DNA from: Pelomyxa schiedti
Lineage: Eukaryota; Evosea; Pelobiontida; Pelomyxidae
Assembly (NCBI GenBank): GCA_020536535.1
Contig: JAHLWZ010000810.1
Location: 62,001-126,000 of the forward strand
Direction: 5' to 3'
DNA: 64,000 nucleotides
In this document: in pieces, positions 1 through 13,370 of the stretch
How positions within the stretch are numbered: the first letter of the stretch is position 1
How the letters are laid out: every line of letters starts with the position of its first letter
Program-made: the position numbers and the translations under genes
Notes under the pieces: model-generated
Seen by the model: only the letters and a program-made list of their open reading frames with translations
Told to the model about the DNA's origin: nothing
Database searches by the model: none

Positions 1-3000
1 TTCACTCAAGGGTACCAAGGTATGCAACCAAGTAGATAGAAAGATTTCAGCAGGACAATCCTAAATATTGTAACTTTTAATTGTAAGATATGGTGACCTT
101 AACCTTAGCAGCAACACCTAGCGACTTTTTAGCAAACTCTCGTAGTAAAGAAATGTCAGTTCCTGAAGACCGTAGATCAAAAAAAGCTACTATCCATGGA
201 ACGGAAGACTGTAACACTGTCTGACAAAGAGACACAAGAATTAATGTGTGCTCCATGTTGGTTTTCTCTAGGCCTGAATTGTTGTTATTCCACAAGACAT
301 ACTAAGGCCTACCCAATATTATTTCACACAAATAGCATAGAAGCCAGACAGCCATAGGCACTTTATCTCTTGTTGGAAAAGAATCCATCCACCTGATTAC
401 GTCACCAAACTAACTTGCAAGAATTAGTAGTTAGAAGTGAACATTGGTGGTACCCTTAGCGACATCTTGGTAAAGAGGCCAGAAATAAAGGACTCTTTTT
501 TGGAATAAGTTGGGATTAAGGTATATGGGTGTTATTCACCAGTATGTTTTGTGTGCTTGAGCCCAGCACACTGGAAGTGTGAATGTGAAAGGAATTTTAT
601 TGATGTATGCACTTCTTGAAATGTCAAAAGAACAAGCCGCATATATATCATGCCAAAAGGAACGTGTTTACTAGCGCCACATTGAATTTGGATGTACAGC
701 ATTTGAGGGCTCCACCACTTGTCTAATGTGGAAAGGAGGGTAATTACAAGCCTTCCTTCATCCCAGACTGCTATTTCATCAAGATGTGTCCTTTATGAAT
801 TGGACAGGCTAAAATAACAGAGGTACAAACCATAATGCTTGCCCAGTCAGGGGGTCGAGTTTTTGGCTGGCTATTCTTTCTATAACGCCAGCTACGTTAA
901 CAACGTTGTTGTGGAGCTGTTCGTTGGTATGAACCATGTCCGAAACGAGCTTCAGCATTTGTTCAAGCAACATTCGTAGTAAGGCATTCCACCTGCTTGA
1001 ATTACCGTTTTGCTTAGACTCCCAAAGTGCAATGGTGGTCTCAACTTGTTGCCAGCCATTTTTCATAAGCATAGATTGCCTAGACTTTTTTAGTAACTAA
1101 AAGGGCCCACAAATTACCCCAACCTTAAGATGACAGCGAGTAGTTGTAAAGTATACTGTATTGTGAGGTTGCAGGCCTCCCGCATATCACTTTCCAGTGG
1201 GATGGAGCCTAATCTCTCCTGAAGTTGCCAAACAATTTCAAGCACATGTTCCTTGGGTCTTTTGCATTAACGCTTCAAGTGGAGGAAGTACCTGCCAATA
1301 CCCTACAAGGAGAATTGCTTCAGAAAAATCCCCTTGATTGGAACGGGTGACTGCAATGAGGTGTTGAAGAATCTATATTGAAAAAGTTGCAGTAAAGAAA
1401 ATACAACAGATTGAAAAAAAAATTACCTGGTTTATTGCAGATATGTTCATGGCATTATATTCCTGAATGGTACCCACCTTTTTCACTTCTTGGGAAAGAA
1501 GAGAAAATACAATTTGCACAACATCTGCATTTTGGACAGAAATACAGCCTTCCTCAAGGTCTAACAGAATAGACCTGTGAATACAGTTACCCCAAAGGAT
1601 AGAATGCAAGAAATCACCTTTTGGATAAATCTTCGGTAAAAGTATCGGTCATATGCTCTACCAGAACATGGTAGATTGGCAGGGTGAAATTATAAGAACC
1701 TTGATAAATGTCAGTCTACAAGCATATAAACCATCGAGCACACTTAGTGCTTCAATGATGAAGTGGTGCCCAAAGTCACTAAGAAATTTCTGTTTTTGGC
1801 GAGGAGAAATCCCTTTAAAATACATCCCAATTACTCTCAAGGCACTAGACTTCTGGTCAGTTGTGGTTTTTTAGAATTGCCTTACTGGAGTCTAAGAGAT
1901 TCCTTTGGCTTCATGAGGAGTGAGTACAGCACATGAACTACCATAAGATCCTCCAGGTGTTGCAAAAACATTTTTGGAGGGTTTGCCACTGTGTGCTGTA
2001 GCACAACAAGTACATCCTCAAGTTCATCACACTCCGTAGTTACAGTGAAATAATGTAGTAGAATAGCAACCTACCGTGTATATGTGTATATTAAATGTGG
2101 GTTGTTGAGTACGACCTCTTCTTTGGTTATGTCCTCTTGGGTTAAAAGGGATTTAAGGATTGTGCAGAGGAGTGAACGTAGGGATTGTATTTCTTCCCTG
2201 AGAGAAAGTTGTGTTTTGGTTGTTTGGCAAATGGCAGGGAATAACCTGGATAGATCTGCAAAAAGCCAAAGTCGAACTTGAGTTCCCTGTGAGGCTTCCA
2301 TTGCACTGGGGTTTACTGGCGAAATTGAATAGTAGTATCTCAGTACTTGTAATACAGCACCGATACCAAAAATCTTGCGGAAGTACTTACAGTGATATGA
2401 GAATCAAATAGACAACAGTAACAAAAACCTGTGGTTGTGCGTAGACTTGCGCTTGAACTTGAGCCAGATGTAATTGCTGCAAAGAAAATTCAGCAGCTCT
2501 CCAGATACCAAAGTTCAGCAGCAAATAGGAATAGGAGTGTCGTTGAAGCTTTTCTGTGAGTAGATGAAGACAAGTCTTAACTTGCTGCTGCGTACCACCA
2601 CAACGAGATACAGACTCTACAAGCTCCAGTAGCCCTTCCAGAAACTCTTGGCTAAAAAATGTTCTTGGGACATTTTCAAGCAAGGAAACACCAAGTATTC
2701 GTAGCATGTCAGTACTCTGTGCCTCTATGGATGCAGCCTCAGAAACTTTAAGTGCTATACCTAATCTACTACTTAGGTTGGTAGTGTGTGTTAGAGTAAG
2801 TACCCAAAAGTTTAAGGGCAAGTGATAGACAATGAGGACCATATGCTCCAACAGTATCTGGATGAAAAAGTGGGAGTAAAACCTATCAGAAAATGAGTCT
2901 AAGAAAAAACATTGGAAATAACCTTCACTCCTGCAGCTGAATGTAAACTATAAACCAAATGCTCACCAAACACACATTCAGAACCCTCCTGCAGTGTAGC

Positions 3001-4841
3001 TCTTGTTTTAAGGTGAGGTTTTTTTCTTTGAGCCTGCCAAAAAACTTTGGCTGTTTTCCCGTCAGGGGAGACTTCTTCAGTGACATTATAGCAATGCCTA
3101 CCTATGCACGCCTAAGGAAGGGATGAGAGTCTGTACGTGGTAGTGGTGCCACACATAGGGAGAGAAACAAAACAGGACAATCAAATTGCTGGTACCAGTA
3201 AGACCACTGGATGGAAGTCAATTTATGAACAAGTAAAGTTAGGTGTACCTTAGGGAAGAGTTACTTATACAGAAGTCAGGCCCTTTTTTGTAAAGAGAAG
3301 AAACAAGATGAGGAGCCACAACTCCCTGTAGCATCGCAACAGTAGAGAGCTTGCCAACCAAGGACATGTTGCCTTGGGGTTGGAAAACTCCATTGACAAA
3401 TTCACCACCATGACCAAGGCCATGGAATCGAAACTTTAAGGAAATTAGGTATAAAACTGTGACAGGCAACTCAAACCTGCTCACCGGCTGAGGGAAATTT
3501 ATGTGCTGTGCTATAGACAAGATCACCATTGATAAAAAACTGAAGCTCAGCACTGAAGAAGTTGGACCAGTTTGGTTGTGAATGGCAAAGGGTGATATGG
3601 TACCACCTACAACATGTGGAAGTAGAGAAAAAAAGGGAGGTGGGCCTAACATTTTCTCTTGAAAGGGAAAAGGGCATGCCACAATGTTGTTTGTATTTGC
3701 CCTGAAGCAAAGATTATCTGGTGTCATAAAAAGCTCTACCCCTGAGTTATTTGGTGCCAAAAAACTACTTGATTTAGTACGGTTCAATGGACAAGAAAAA
3801 ACCATACCAAATGAGGCGTGGAGACAATGATTGGAACTGGTCAACCCAGACCCATACTGAGAATGCGTAGGATTGAAGTATATCCACTGGCCCACACTCA
3901 ATATCAATGCCCTTATTTTTGCTATGTCAGAAAACCAGAGGCACAACAGGGAACAACTGAGTTGTCTCCAGTGAGTAAAAAGAACCTCTCTGGATCCCCT
4001 CGTTGAGCCATTTGTATCATAGTGTCAAGTAAATTTGCTCTCTGTTGCAGTGGTAGACTTGGGAGGGAGATTCAATTACGAGGTTGTATGGCATATAACA
4101 GACCTGGGGGGGTCTGTGCTGTGGTTGACCGGGGAACAAAGCATTTTTAGAAAGATTTTCACTTCATAAGCAGCAAAGTGATGAGAGCCAACAATACATA
4201 TTAATTCCAAAATTTGGTCTATGGGACTAAAATTAGAATACATCATCCCTATTGTGTGTGTACCAAAAATGTGATAATCACAAACTCGAGCTAAAGAAAT
4301 GACCAACTTCCTAGTCCAACCAACCTCACAACAAAGTGGCACACAAAAGGGAGTAGCCCTCAAGAAAGTAAGCATTCCTTCCAAGATACATGCCTCAATC
4401 CCAAACATAAGTGAAGGGGAAGAAAGAAAAAAGAAAAACCTGGTCATCAGCACCCAGTGAAGCGAAAGTGGCACCAAACAAATGTGATATCATCCAAGCC
4501 ACTCTCAGCACCCTGCCCACAACAGTCCCTCTTTCTATGCCAGGTTTCTCGACGTCACTCGCAGCAGAGTCCCGTGCCTCTTCGTTTTCGTTTTGGTTTC
4601 TGTATTCATCTTCGTCCTCATCCTCCTCCTCCTCCTCCTCACCGTGGTCTTTGCCGTCGCTACGGCCGCTTTCGGCCCCATAATGCAAATCCAAGCTAAA
4701 GTCCATGTCACTTAAGAACGAGGAGGGCAGAGGTTGGTGTGCATTGACATCCTCCCCACACGACGCAGTAGTGGCCGTCACACTGCCCACAACACGTCTA
4801 ACCAGGTCCAAAAGTGGTGAGGGTCTGTCCGGCGTATCCAT
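1..4841 (-). CDS. BEACH-family (LVS/neurobeachin-like) protein, N-terminal part, runs off left edge
   Basis: A chain of minus-strand coding blocks joined by ~40-nt introns; one resolved intron is 791-830 (40 nt), another lies near 490-535. The first ATG is at 4841, opening an acidic Ser/Glu/Asp-rich N-terminus (poly-Glu/Asp near 4618-4650). The block at about 3239-3946 looks like the concanavalin-A-like lectin domain of BEACH proteins: a glycine-rich stretch, a GKLSTVAML segment, then LVSSLYKKGPDF, matching the family pattern 'G-Q-L-G-x-V-x-x-F...V-x-x-L-Y-x-x-G-P'. The remaining blocks are helical, Leu-rich armadillo-like sequence. BEACH proteins are giant scaffolds in vesicle fusion/fission and lysosome biology. 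The diagnostic BEACH and WD40 domains would lie beyond position 1, so the family name is an inference from the N-terminal half. Confidence 0.6.
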
Positions 4842-5275
4842 CGTTTTTTTCCACAATTTTTTTTTCTTTTTTCGTTGGTTGTTTGGTCCTTTTACGCGAC
4901 AGACTGAGTCCCAGGTATGGTGATACAGTATTTGCACCTGTATCTAATGAAGGGAAAGAAGACTGTGTTGTTTCTGGTTTCGGCCTTCAGACCAGCCGGA
5001 GGACCAACTTGGTAGGCCGGAACTCTCAGGTCTTTTCCATTATGCCTTGGGGGTTGTTTCCTGGAAAGTAGAATCAAACCCCCACAACAACCCTTTGCTT
5101 TGCTGTCAAAAACACTCCAGGGGAAGAAAAAAAGTGTGGGGGTAAACGATGAACTTTTCCAGAAAAACCAATAAAAATATAAATCGTCACCGCCACAAGG
5201 AGAAAAAAAAATAAAATAACAAAAACCCCACCAGACACGTAGACGCGGAAGTACATAAACAAAGAGCAAGACGAC
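4842..5275. promoter_or_regulatory. Divergent intergenic region between BEACH-like gene and Rab1
   Basis: 434 nt between the start codons of two divergently transcribed genes, so it should hold both promoters and both 5' UTRs. The sequence is rich in A and T homopolymer runs (for example 4850-4880 and 5197-5225). I see no TATA box at a convincing position and no coding continuity. Confidence 0.4.
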
Positions 5276-6223
5276 ATGAACCCCGAATAGTGCGCAACAA
5301 CCTTAGCCCCTTTTTTTTTTTTGTTTTTTTACACTTTACTTTTTTTTTTTTGTTTTTGCTTTTGTTTTTTGTTGCTTATACGATACAGCGATTACCTCTT
5401 TAAATTGTTGCTCATTGGAGACTCGGGTGTTGGCAAAAGTAACACACCATAGCTTATTTCTTATTTTGTGACATCGCACCTCAGGTTGCCTTCTGTTGCG
5501 ATTTGCCGACGACACCTACACGGAGAGTTACATCAGCACAATCGGAGTAGACTTCAAAATTAGGACAATTGAACTTGACTCGAAGACCATTAAGCTTCAA
5601 ATTGTGCGCCCAATTTATCATTGCCATTCTATTTACTTACTTGGTTCCACAGTGGGATACTGCGGGACAAGAACGGTTTAGAACTATTACCAGTTCTTGT
5701 ATGCCTCACCTTTACACTGGTTTTCCAAATTGACGAATTTATTCTTCACTAGATTACCGAGGAGCGCACGGAATTATAATTGTGTACGATATTACCGACG
5801 CAGTGTCTTTCAACAACGTAAGACAGTGGCTGCAAGAAATCGAAAGATACGCGTGCGAGAACGTAAATAAACTCATGGTTGGCAACAAGGTATATCATAT
5901 TTGTGTTTCACCACAACTTAACCTTATTAAAGAGTGACCTCACAACAAAACGAGCCGTGGAATACAACACAGCTAAAGAGTTTGCGGATGGCCTTGGCAT
6001 CACATTCTTGTAAGTTAACATGAGCCCTCAGGGTCTTTTTACTTACTTTATTCTTAGAGAGACATCAGCCAAGAACTCTACGAATGTGGAACAGGCTTTC
6101 CTGAAGATGGCTGCTGAGATTAAGGGAAGGATTGGAAGTGTTGCACCACAAACAAACAAACCTCTTGTTGTCAAGCGAGATGCCAGGCAGGTGGAGGCCA
6201 AGAAGGGCTGCTGTAGCTCATAA
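5276..6223 (+). CDS. RAB1: Rab1-type small GTPase (ER-Golgi traffic)
   Basis: Spliced product of about 200 residues, very close to eukaryotic Rab1. Exon 1 is only 14 nt (5276-5289, encoding MNPE plus two bases); intron 1 is 5290-5388 and exon 2 begins at 5389. All G motifs are intact: P-loop GDSGVGKS (split by an intron at the Ser codon), switch [12 protein letters not shown], switch [19 protein letters not shown], and ETSAK. The C-terminus is GCCSS, a double-cysteine geranylgeranylation signal. Rab1 directs COPII vesicle tethering at the cis-Golgi. Six exons are needed; introns 1 and 3 both begin GTGCGC rather than the usual GTAAG. The stop at 6221-6223 is followed by an AATATAAAAAA tract that may serve in polyadenylation. 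Identity is secure from sequence. Confidence 0.95.
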
Positions 6224-6406
6224 TTTTTTTTTTTAATATAAAAAAAAACCTGTTGTTTTTTTTAATCACCCTTGCCCTCTGGGTTTGTAAGTATATCTCC
6301 GTAGTGTGAATCTACAGAATTGACTGTGATCAGAAAAGAATTTCCGGGAAGCGTCGTTTAGCAAAACAACCTTCAGCCCCTCAGAAACACGAGGAGGCAT
6401 TAGGGA

Positions 6407-9400
6407 ATGGGGGATTTGGAATACGACGTGCTGTCCCTTCTGCAGGACGAAGACGTCGTCCCACAATCCGCACCCGTGCCCGCGCCCCTTCAACCGTCAC
6501 CGGCGACGCAACCACGAGAGGCCCAGATCCCGACACCAACCCCTGCGAATCAAAACCAGCCGCCGTCGTCATCAATTTCCACCTCTTTCTCTGGTCTTTC
6601 TCCATCCCCTTGTTTTTCCCCCTCGGTCACCGCGTGCAATTCTGCCGCTGCCAACGGGGCTTCCCCGTCCCAGACCCATAATTGCTCCCTGACTCCGCCC
6701 CTTGGTGATCACCAGGGCAGCGAATCTCCCGCGCCGACTGTTCCTGAAACATTGAATTCCAATTCTCAGCAGAGGCTCGTTGATTACTTCTTGGTCATAA
6801 AACCAACCAAAGAGAGGTTTATTTCAGATGTGCAAGCTCCTCCTTGCACTGACAAAAAAACTCCCTCAGTCAAACCAGTTTCAACATCAGTCCCTATTAA
6901 GGGTGGTCCTGTGAGGGCCTATGTAGATACTGCCAATAATTCACTGTGGTCTTCTTCTTCACCTCAAATCAACCACTTACCTCGTGAAACACCCACTCGC
7001 TCTTCTGCGTTGATGACTGAATCCCAGAGTTCACTCTTGTCTTCAGCGACATCCTCTGCTCTGTCATGCTCTCCACCTCTGCAGCAGTATGATTGCAGAT
7101 ATCTTCTATGTATTGACTGCATTTAGTGAACGAGAGATTATGTCTACACGTGTAAGGTCATTCAGTGTGGCTTCTACTCCCGCTGAGTTACTGTCCGTTG
7201 CACCTACCGAAACTGAGTACGAAAGTGAACCAAATGTTGTTGATAGTGAAAGCAACCTTGGTCCCTTCAAAGTTTGATTTTCCAATATTATCTGGTTGAA
7301 CTCAATTAAAACTAGGCTGAAATAGTTGACAGAATTCCCTCCAAGGATTACTTGAAGTCTCCTGTTCCTCCTTTCATATGGATGGTAGGCAAGGGTGGGA
7401 ATTCTCAATTCACAGCATGAATATGACTGAAATTTACATATAGTTATGTTTCCCCAATGGTGCAAGCCTTGCAATGGAGCCCCAGGCACCCAAGTTTTTC
7501 ACTTTTGTTGTTACTGAAGTAGATGGGAGTCGCTATTTTGGATCTGCGCTTGTGGTATCATTGCAGCTGCCCTTTTAGTTGTCTCCCAAGTGCACAGGTG
7601 TACCAACCGAATGAGGCCGATATTGAGCTTGATGAATTACTTGGAGATTCGCCAGTTGAAATTGTATTCTCCCTTCTACAATCTTTCTGATATCGACCAG
7701 CTTTTTTCTCCCGTGTGCCTGTGTATATTGTCAAGATATGCGTTCTACAGCACCTTTAAGCAGTTCCTGGTGGCAACATATAAAGTACAAATGTATATTT
7801 TATTCTATGTTCTCATATTTTATCCTCAAGGTCTCACGAATGGTTTTCAACGTGAATATCGTTTCGAACTTTATTCACCAACTTGTTGAGAGTGTTCCAC
7901 TACCCCCAGGTTAATAAGTGCATATTTTCCTCCTGGAGTCATTGAGCTCTTGTAGAGGGTTACATGCTTCGGATTTCTTTGCTGGGGAATACTTGTGATA
8001 TTAAAAGGCCCAAACTTGATGATTTTCCTCTTGTGGAAGTGAGAGTTCTTTTCTCCTTGGCAGTCTAACAACAAAAAAAAGGTACCATTTCGTTACCTCT
8101 TTGACTGCATAGGGATTGAAGCTGTTATTTCCCTTGTCGTGGCGGTCTTGGAAGAAAAACGAATTCTTTTTCTTTCAAGTCTTCACGGTCTCCTGACAAT
8201 AGGTAAATTACATATTTCTTTGCTTTCAATTCACTCTTCATCTATTCACTATCAGCCTGTGAAACTCTTATTTCCCTGTTGTACCCTTTTAGACACCTTC
8301 ATGTTTTCCTTGCAGTACTTAAAATCTCTCTCCAACCTACTGACAGGTGTACATACCAACTCTGAATAGCAGCCTTCATGACTACCTGCAGGCTCCAACA
8401 CCATATATAATTGGCATGACAACACAGGGGAATATTGACTCAGTATTGGAGGAATTATCTGATGTAGATTCCCATTTAGGACTTCATTTGAAGAGTAAGC
8501 AACCCACAAGGTGATAATAGTCAATCTTGACACTGGCCATGTCACCCACAAGGATTGCCCTGGTTCTCCAGTGACTAAATCCTCCTTATCACCTGAACCG
8601 GCTAGAATTCTTGCACACAAGATTCGTGCCGTGTTATACCCACACATTGCTAACCTTGATAACGCTTTTGATACTGTATCACATCATTTCTTGTTCTTTT
8701 CTAAGGTGGACCAGGACAGTGTGCCATCTTGGGTTCTTGGAACAAGATCAACTGGCAAAAAAGTAAGTGAAGACGTTCAAATACGCCTAGTGTGGCTCGA
8801 TTTTTTTGTTTCTATGCTCTATCAGTTCAGATACAATTTAAGAATACTCAGGTTCAAACAGTCCTTCCATTTTTCCTTATTCAAAAGCTCCAAAAGGAAA
8901 TACCCCAAGCCAGTATATAGTTTTGACAAATCTCAGTTTATTCGAGCACAGCCATCACCTTTACAGGTATCTCCTAAGTCTGTAATGATATTCTATAACT
9001 TCTTTTCAGGATTTTGCCAAAACAATCGTTGATACACCAGCATTTACTGATATGATGGACACTCACATCCTACATAATAGGAGCATGTTTGATTTGGCAA
9101 TTTTTCACTATTCCCAGCATCACAGTTGCATATTAGTCTCCCAATAAATAACACAAATTTGCGTTAATACATTCCTCTCACCTACAAAAAAGGCCTTGAA
9201 CAGTTAATGTATCAAGCTGAAACCCCACCAGTTATTACTCTTGACATCGAGCAGCTTTCAATAGAACCCTGTGGTATCACTTAACATAAATAACATTTCT
9301 GTCTTAATTGGCCTTGCAGACACAGGGCAGTATAACGCATTTCCGATTTTACAACCATTGATTCCCTCTGACCAGCGTTCACCTCTGAAAACAGTGCCTG

Positions 9401-12400
9401 CTTTTTCACCTCTCATGGAAGTGACTCCTGCAAACTACTTCCAGGTTAGAAAGAAAAAGGAAGGCCACATTCAAAGAGATGAAGATATTTCACAGGATTT
9501 TGCGTTTATGGAGCGTGACGAAATGATGCCGAACTTCCAAAAAAACAAAGCACTTGTGGAGCCCTATATTAAAACTCTTTTTCTCCCTGATCAAACTAAA
9601 GTGTTCGTTTCATTTCTCCTTTTGGTTTAATATTAACAAATAAAAATGTAGACGTGAGCAGGCTCCTTTTTCTGTTCTCAATGGCAGCATCTCAGGCGTT
9701 CTTGCCTTCACCAGTGTTTTAGTTTCCTACACACAAATGCACCAGCAAAAGCATAATGATTTACGCCTCTCCAACTCTGAGTTCGATGTACTCTCCACAT
9801 TGTTGTTGATGTGCCTAAGTGTTTCGACCAACAGCTCTGATTTCAGGTTACTAATGAATGGGCCTACTATGTTTGACTTGGAAATTCTTATTTACGCAGG
9901 GCCCCTGCGCACCTTGTTGGGATTGTTACAGCTTTCTATCACAAAGTTGATTCTGCACAAGAATGTTTGGCAGTGTGTTCCTAATCACAGTGGCAGCAGT
10001 CATTAACTTGTTTCTAGTACCGACTTGGGAATGCCCCAATTTGGAAATCTGAAGAATTTTGGGATTTCTATTTTGCTTGTACTGGGTGAGTTCTGCTGTT
10101 GTTGGCTAACGAGCTTAACAGATAAAGTCCATGATAGCCGGAGTACACTTGATGTGACATATAACAATCACATAAACGATTGGAACACTTTTTCCTCAAC
10201 AACACAGCTCTTAATATCCCAAAAAGAGGAAGATGTGATAATGCACACATTGGGGTCTCTAAGTATCATAAATGTCTTTTCTCCTAGCATTATTTGATTT
10301 GTTAATAGTATTTCTGATGCTGTCCCTGGGAGTAGACGCCACTACAACAAAGTCGTTTGTCAACAAAGTTGTTGATCAGTGCTCTCTTCAATCTGACAAG
10401 CACGATCAAATGCTTGTTCTCATCAAGAATTTGTATTTCCTCCAACATCAATTGATCTTTAACATTACGTAAGAGCCAAAGCTCATGAAGAATCCATAAC
10501 ACAGCTGCAAGCCATTAAATCCAAGGTTCCATTATAATGCGTTTAAAAAAAAAACTGTTAACATTATGAAGATGAAAAAATTTGATGCTCCCCCACCAGG
10601 GAAATCCAAAGATGATTCCTCAAAATTACCTATTAAACAACCTCCTTTAATGCCACCACCCACTTCAATCCCTGATAAAGAAGGAATGGGGTTAGGTGTG
10701 ATTGGTCCAGAGAAAAAAGACGGGTTTAATATTACAACCCTACAAGGTAGATATCCATCACCCATGGCATAGTCTCACCTTTTGTAGGCGGAATTGGCCC
10801 AATCTCCTGCACATCCATGCACGGACCTATACTTCTTAGTGGGAGCACACTTGGTCCTGTGAGTTTGTGGGATACAGAGTCCCTACAGTTTATAAGCAAA
10901 TTAACTGGACATACTGCTGAGGTACTAACAATGAAGAGAGCACTAACTCATTGATTTTAGGTTAGTTCTGTACACTTCGGGTCCAACATTGTAAGCTCTT
11001 CATATGATAGCACCCTTAGGGTATCTCTTATTATGTGAAACTCATTTTTTTATGTTGTTATTTTAGGTGTGGGATCCAAGCAACCATAAATGTATTACAG
11101 AACTTAAGGGTCACACAGGCCCAATTTACTCTTCCCTGTTGCATCGTAGTTCTGCGATTATAAGGTATGCCATTATCACCTGTCAACTGGAAACAACGAC
11201 CGTGTTAGTGGTGGAGCAGATAGACTAGTTCGTCTGTGGGATACTCGAGTGGCAAATTCAGTGAGCTCTCTTATTGGTCACAGAGGTCCGATTAGAACTC
11301 TCACTGATTCCACGCTCGATGCTCCTTCCTCAATAATTGTATCAGCTGGTGAAGATAATATCATCAAGGTTGTGGTGAAGGGTCTTGCCTTTATAAACTC
11401 AAAACCAGGTCTGGGATCTCAAAAAAATGGACTGCCTGTATACACTTGAGGGACACACAAATTTTATAACGCAAGTTCTTTTTGATTCTAAGACGATCAT
11501 CAGTGCCAGTTACGATTGTACACTGAAGGTAGTTTCTCCAAAATCTTTTTATGGTACTGACATCATTGGGGTTACTAGTGTTGGGACATGAAAGACTCTG
11601 GAAGATGTACTCGTAGTTTAGTGGGTCACCAAGGAAGTGTTAACTGCTTTGCTATTGACAAATCATCATCTAAAATTGTTTCTGGATCTGGTGACAACAT
11701 GATTCGAGTGTGGGATCATGACTCAGCAAATTGTTGTGCTGTACTACGAGGACACTCTGCTGAAGTAACATGTCTGGCTTGTGTTGATGGATGGTATGCC
11801 TACCCATGAATACTTGTCAAGGGATGTCTCACAATGTTTAGGGTAGTATCCGGAAGTGAAGATAAGACTGTGAGAATGTGGACACTCAATGGTGATTGTG
11901 TAAAATTGCTTAGAGGTCATGATGATTCAGTATGTGACATAACAACTAACTATCTATATTTTTTGTACTCTTTACATATTTGTTTCATGCCAACAGCTCA
12001 CAAGTATATACGCACAAAGTAAACTACGCATCATTTCTACTTCCCGAGATTCCACTGCCAGAATTTGGTCCATAACACCTCCCCAGCCTCCGACGACCAC
12101 AGGCTCTACTTTTGTTCTTGGGCACAGGAAATATGCTGCATCAGTGGATAACAGTCATTTCTCCCAATTAAAGAGTTCCAGTCCTGTCAATACTAAGTAC
12201 AAGATCAAACAAAGTGAATGGTAGTAACCCATTCTCAGGATGTCAATTCCATTGAAGCCTGCTGCTCCAGCACCAACTCCCACTAAATCGGGGTTGCCAA
12301 TGATGCTTCATCATAGGACGCTCAGTGGTGACTCGACAAAGTCCTCTGGCCCGTCACCCTTCCACACAACACCCATAATCATCACCCCATCACAATCTGT

Positions 12401-13130
12401 ACAAGCACCCACGCCATCAGTCACAATATCCACTGCCGACTCCACTCCTTCACCTACTCCATCTCCAACTTCCTCACCAACACTCCCTCCAATCCCTCCA
12501 CCGTCACAATTGCCATCTGGGTCCCAATTCTTATCCCCATCAGCAGCTCACATTATGCCCCCAGCAGCAGCTCCATCATTGGACTCTCCCCAGCAACAGC
12601 ATCAGCAGCATCAACAGCAGTTACTACCCCCACTTCCCCTTTTACCCTCATCAACCTCAGGTACTAACCTCACAACCACAAATGCAGTAACCCCTCCTCC
12701 TTCAACACAGACACTCACACCCCCCACATCCCTCTCAGGATCCTCATCATTTTTCTCCAAATTCACGAAAAAGAAGCAACCGGCCCCACCAAGCACCCCA
12801 TCGCATACAACGACAGCACACACACCCACATATACACACACACCACCCGATTCCACCCCAATTAAACAGCAACCACAGCACACACCCAGTGAATCACAAC
12901 CATTACAACCAGAATCCACCATTACAGTTGTTCCCAATGTACAACAACAGATTCCGCATTCAGACTCACCAATCACAACAACAGCTACACCCCCAATACA
13001 ACATTCGCACCGGAGACAGCAACCGCAGCACCCACTGCCACCAACTCCACAGAGAACTGATTCAACTAGTCCCACCCCAGCAGATAAGGATAACAACAGA
13101 GTACCAAGCCCGTCACCCAACAAACCATAA
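6407..13130 (+). CDS. DENN-WD40 protein (SCD1/DENND3-like Rab GEF) with Pro/Thr/Ser-rich tail
   Basis: Starts with MGDLEYDVLSLL at 6407. After a Pro/Ser-rich N-terminus, an upstream DENN segment begins near 6775 (LVDYFLVI) and continues through GSRYFGSALV (about 7525). Core DENN blocks follow (FDCIGIEAVISLVVAVLEEK near 8100; TPYIIGMTTQGN near 8400; VVIVNLDTGHV near 8510), then a downstream DENN-like block (DFAKTIVDTPAFTDMM near 9010). A helical linker leads into eight WD40 repeats from about 10780 to 12075 (motifs such as LRVWD, VRLWD, IKVWD, LKCWD, IRVWD, VRMW, ARIW). Intron 12197-12238 (42 nt) fuses the propeller to a ~296-residue low-complexity tail ending at 13128-13130. DENN domains activate Rab GTPases; plant SCD1 has the same DENN-then-eight-WD40 order. 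I checked frame continuity across the 9600-9930 linker, which supports one gene rather than two. Confidence 0.8.
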
Positions 13131-13370
13131 ACGAATTGCTAAAAAAAAAAAAAAAAAGAAAATCAAAAGCAATCACAAAGACCCAAGTGCTCACTGCTCC
13201 AAAATACCAGGAAGCTACAACGCTTCTTGCGGGAATGTCTCAACTCATTACACCTCCCACTGTCCGGAAAGCAGCTGGAGGACAGAAGTCCTGAATACTA
13301 ACACCGAGAAGAGACTACTACCCCTCAGCTCGTGCGGTTCGCATAAGTCGTAGTTCGGCCGTTAGTTGGA
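13131..13370. other. Intergenic spacer
   Basis: 240 nt between two same-strand genes. It starts with an A-rich run right after the DENN-WD40 stop (13141-13160, a plausible cleavage/polyadenylation area). No coding continuity seen. Confidence 0.4.

Noticed and set aside
12611-13123. Minus-strand Gly/Cys/Val-rich open frame
   Set aside because: Antisense of the Pro/Thr/Ser-rich tail of the DENN-WD40 gene; no independent start, splice or domain evidence.
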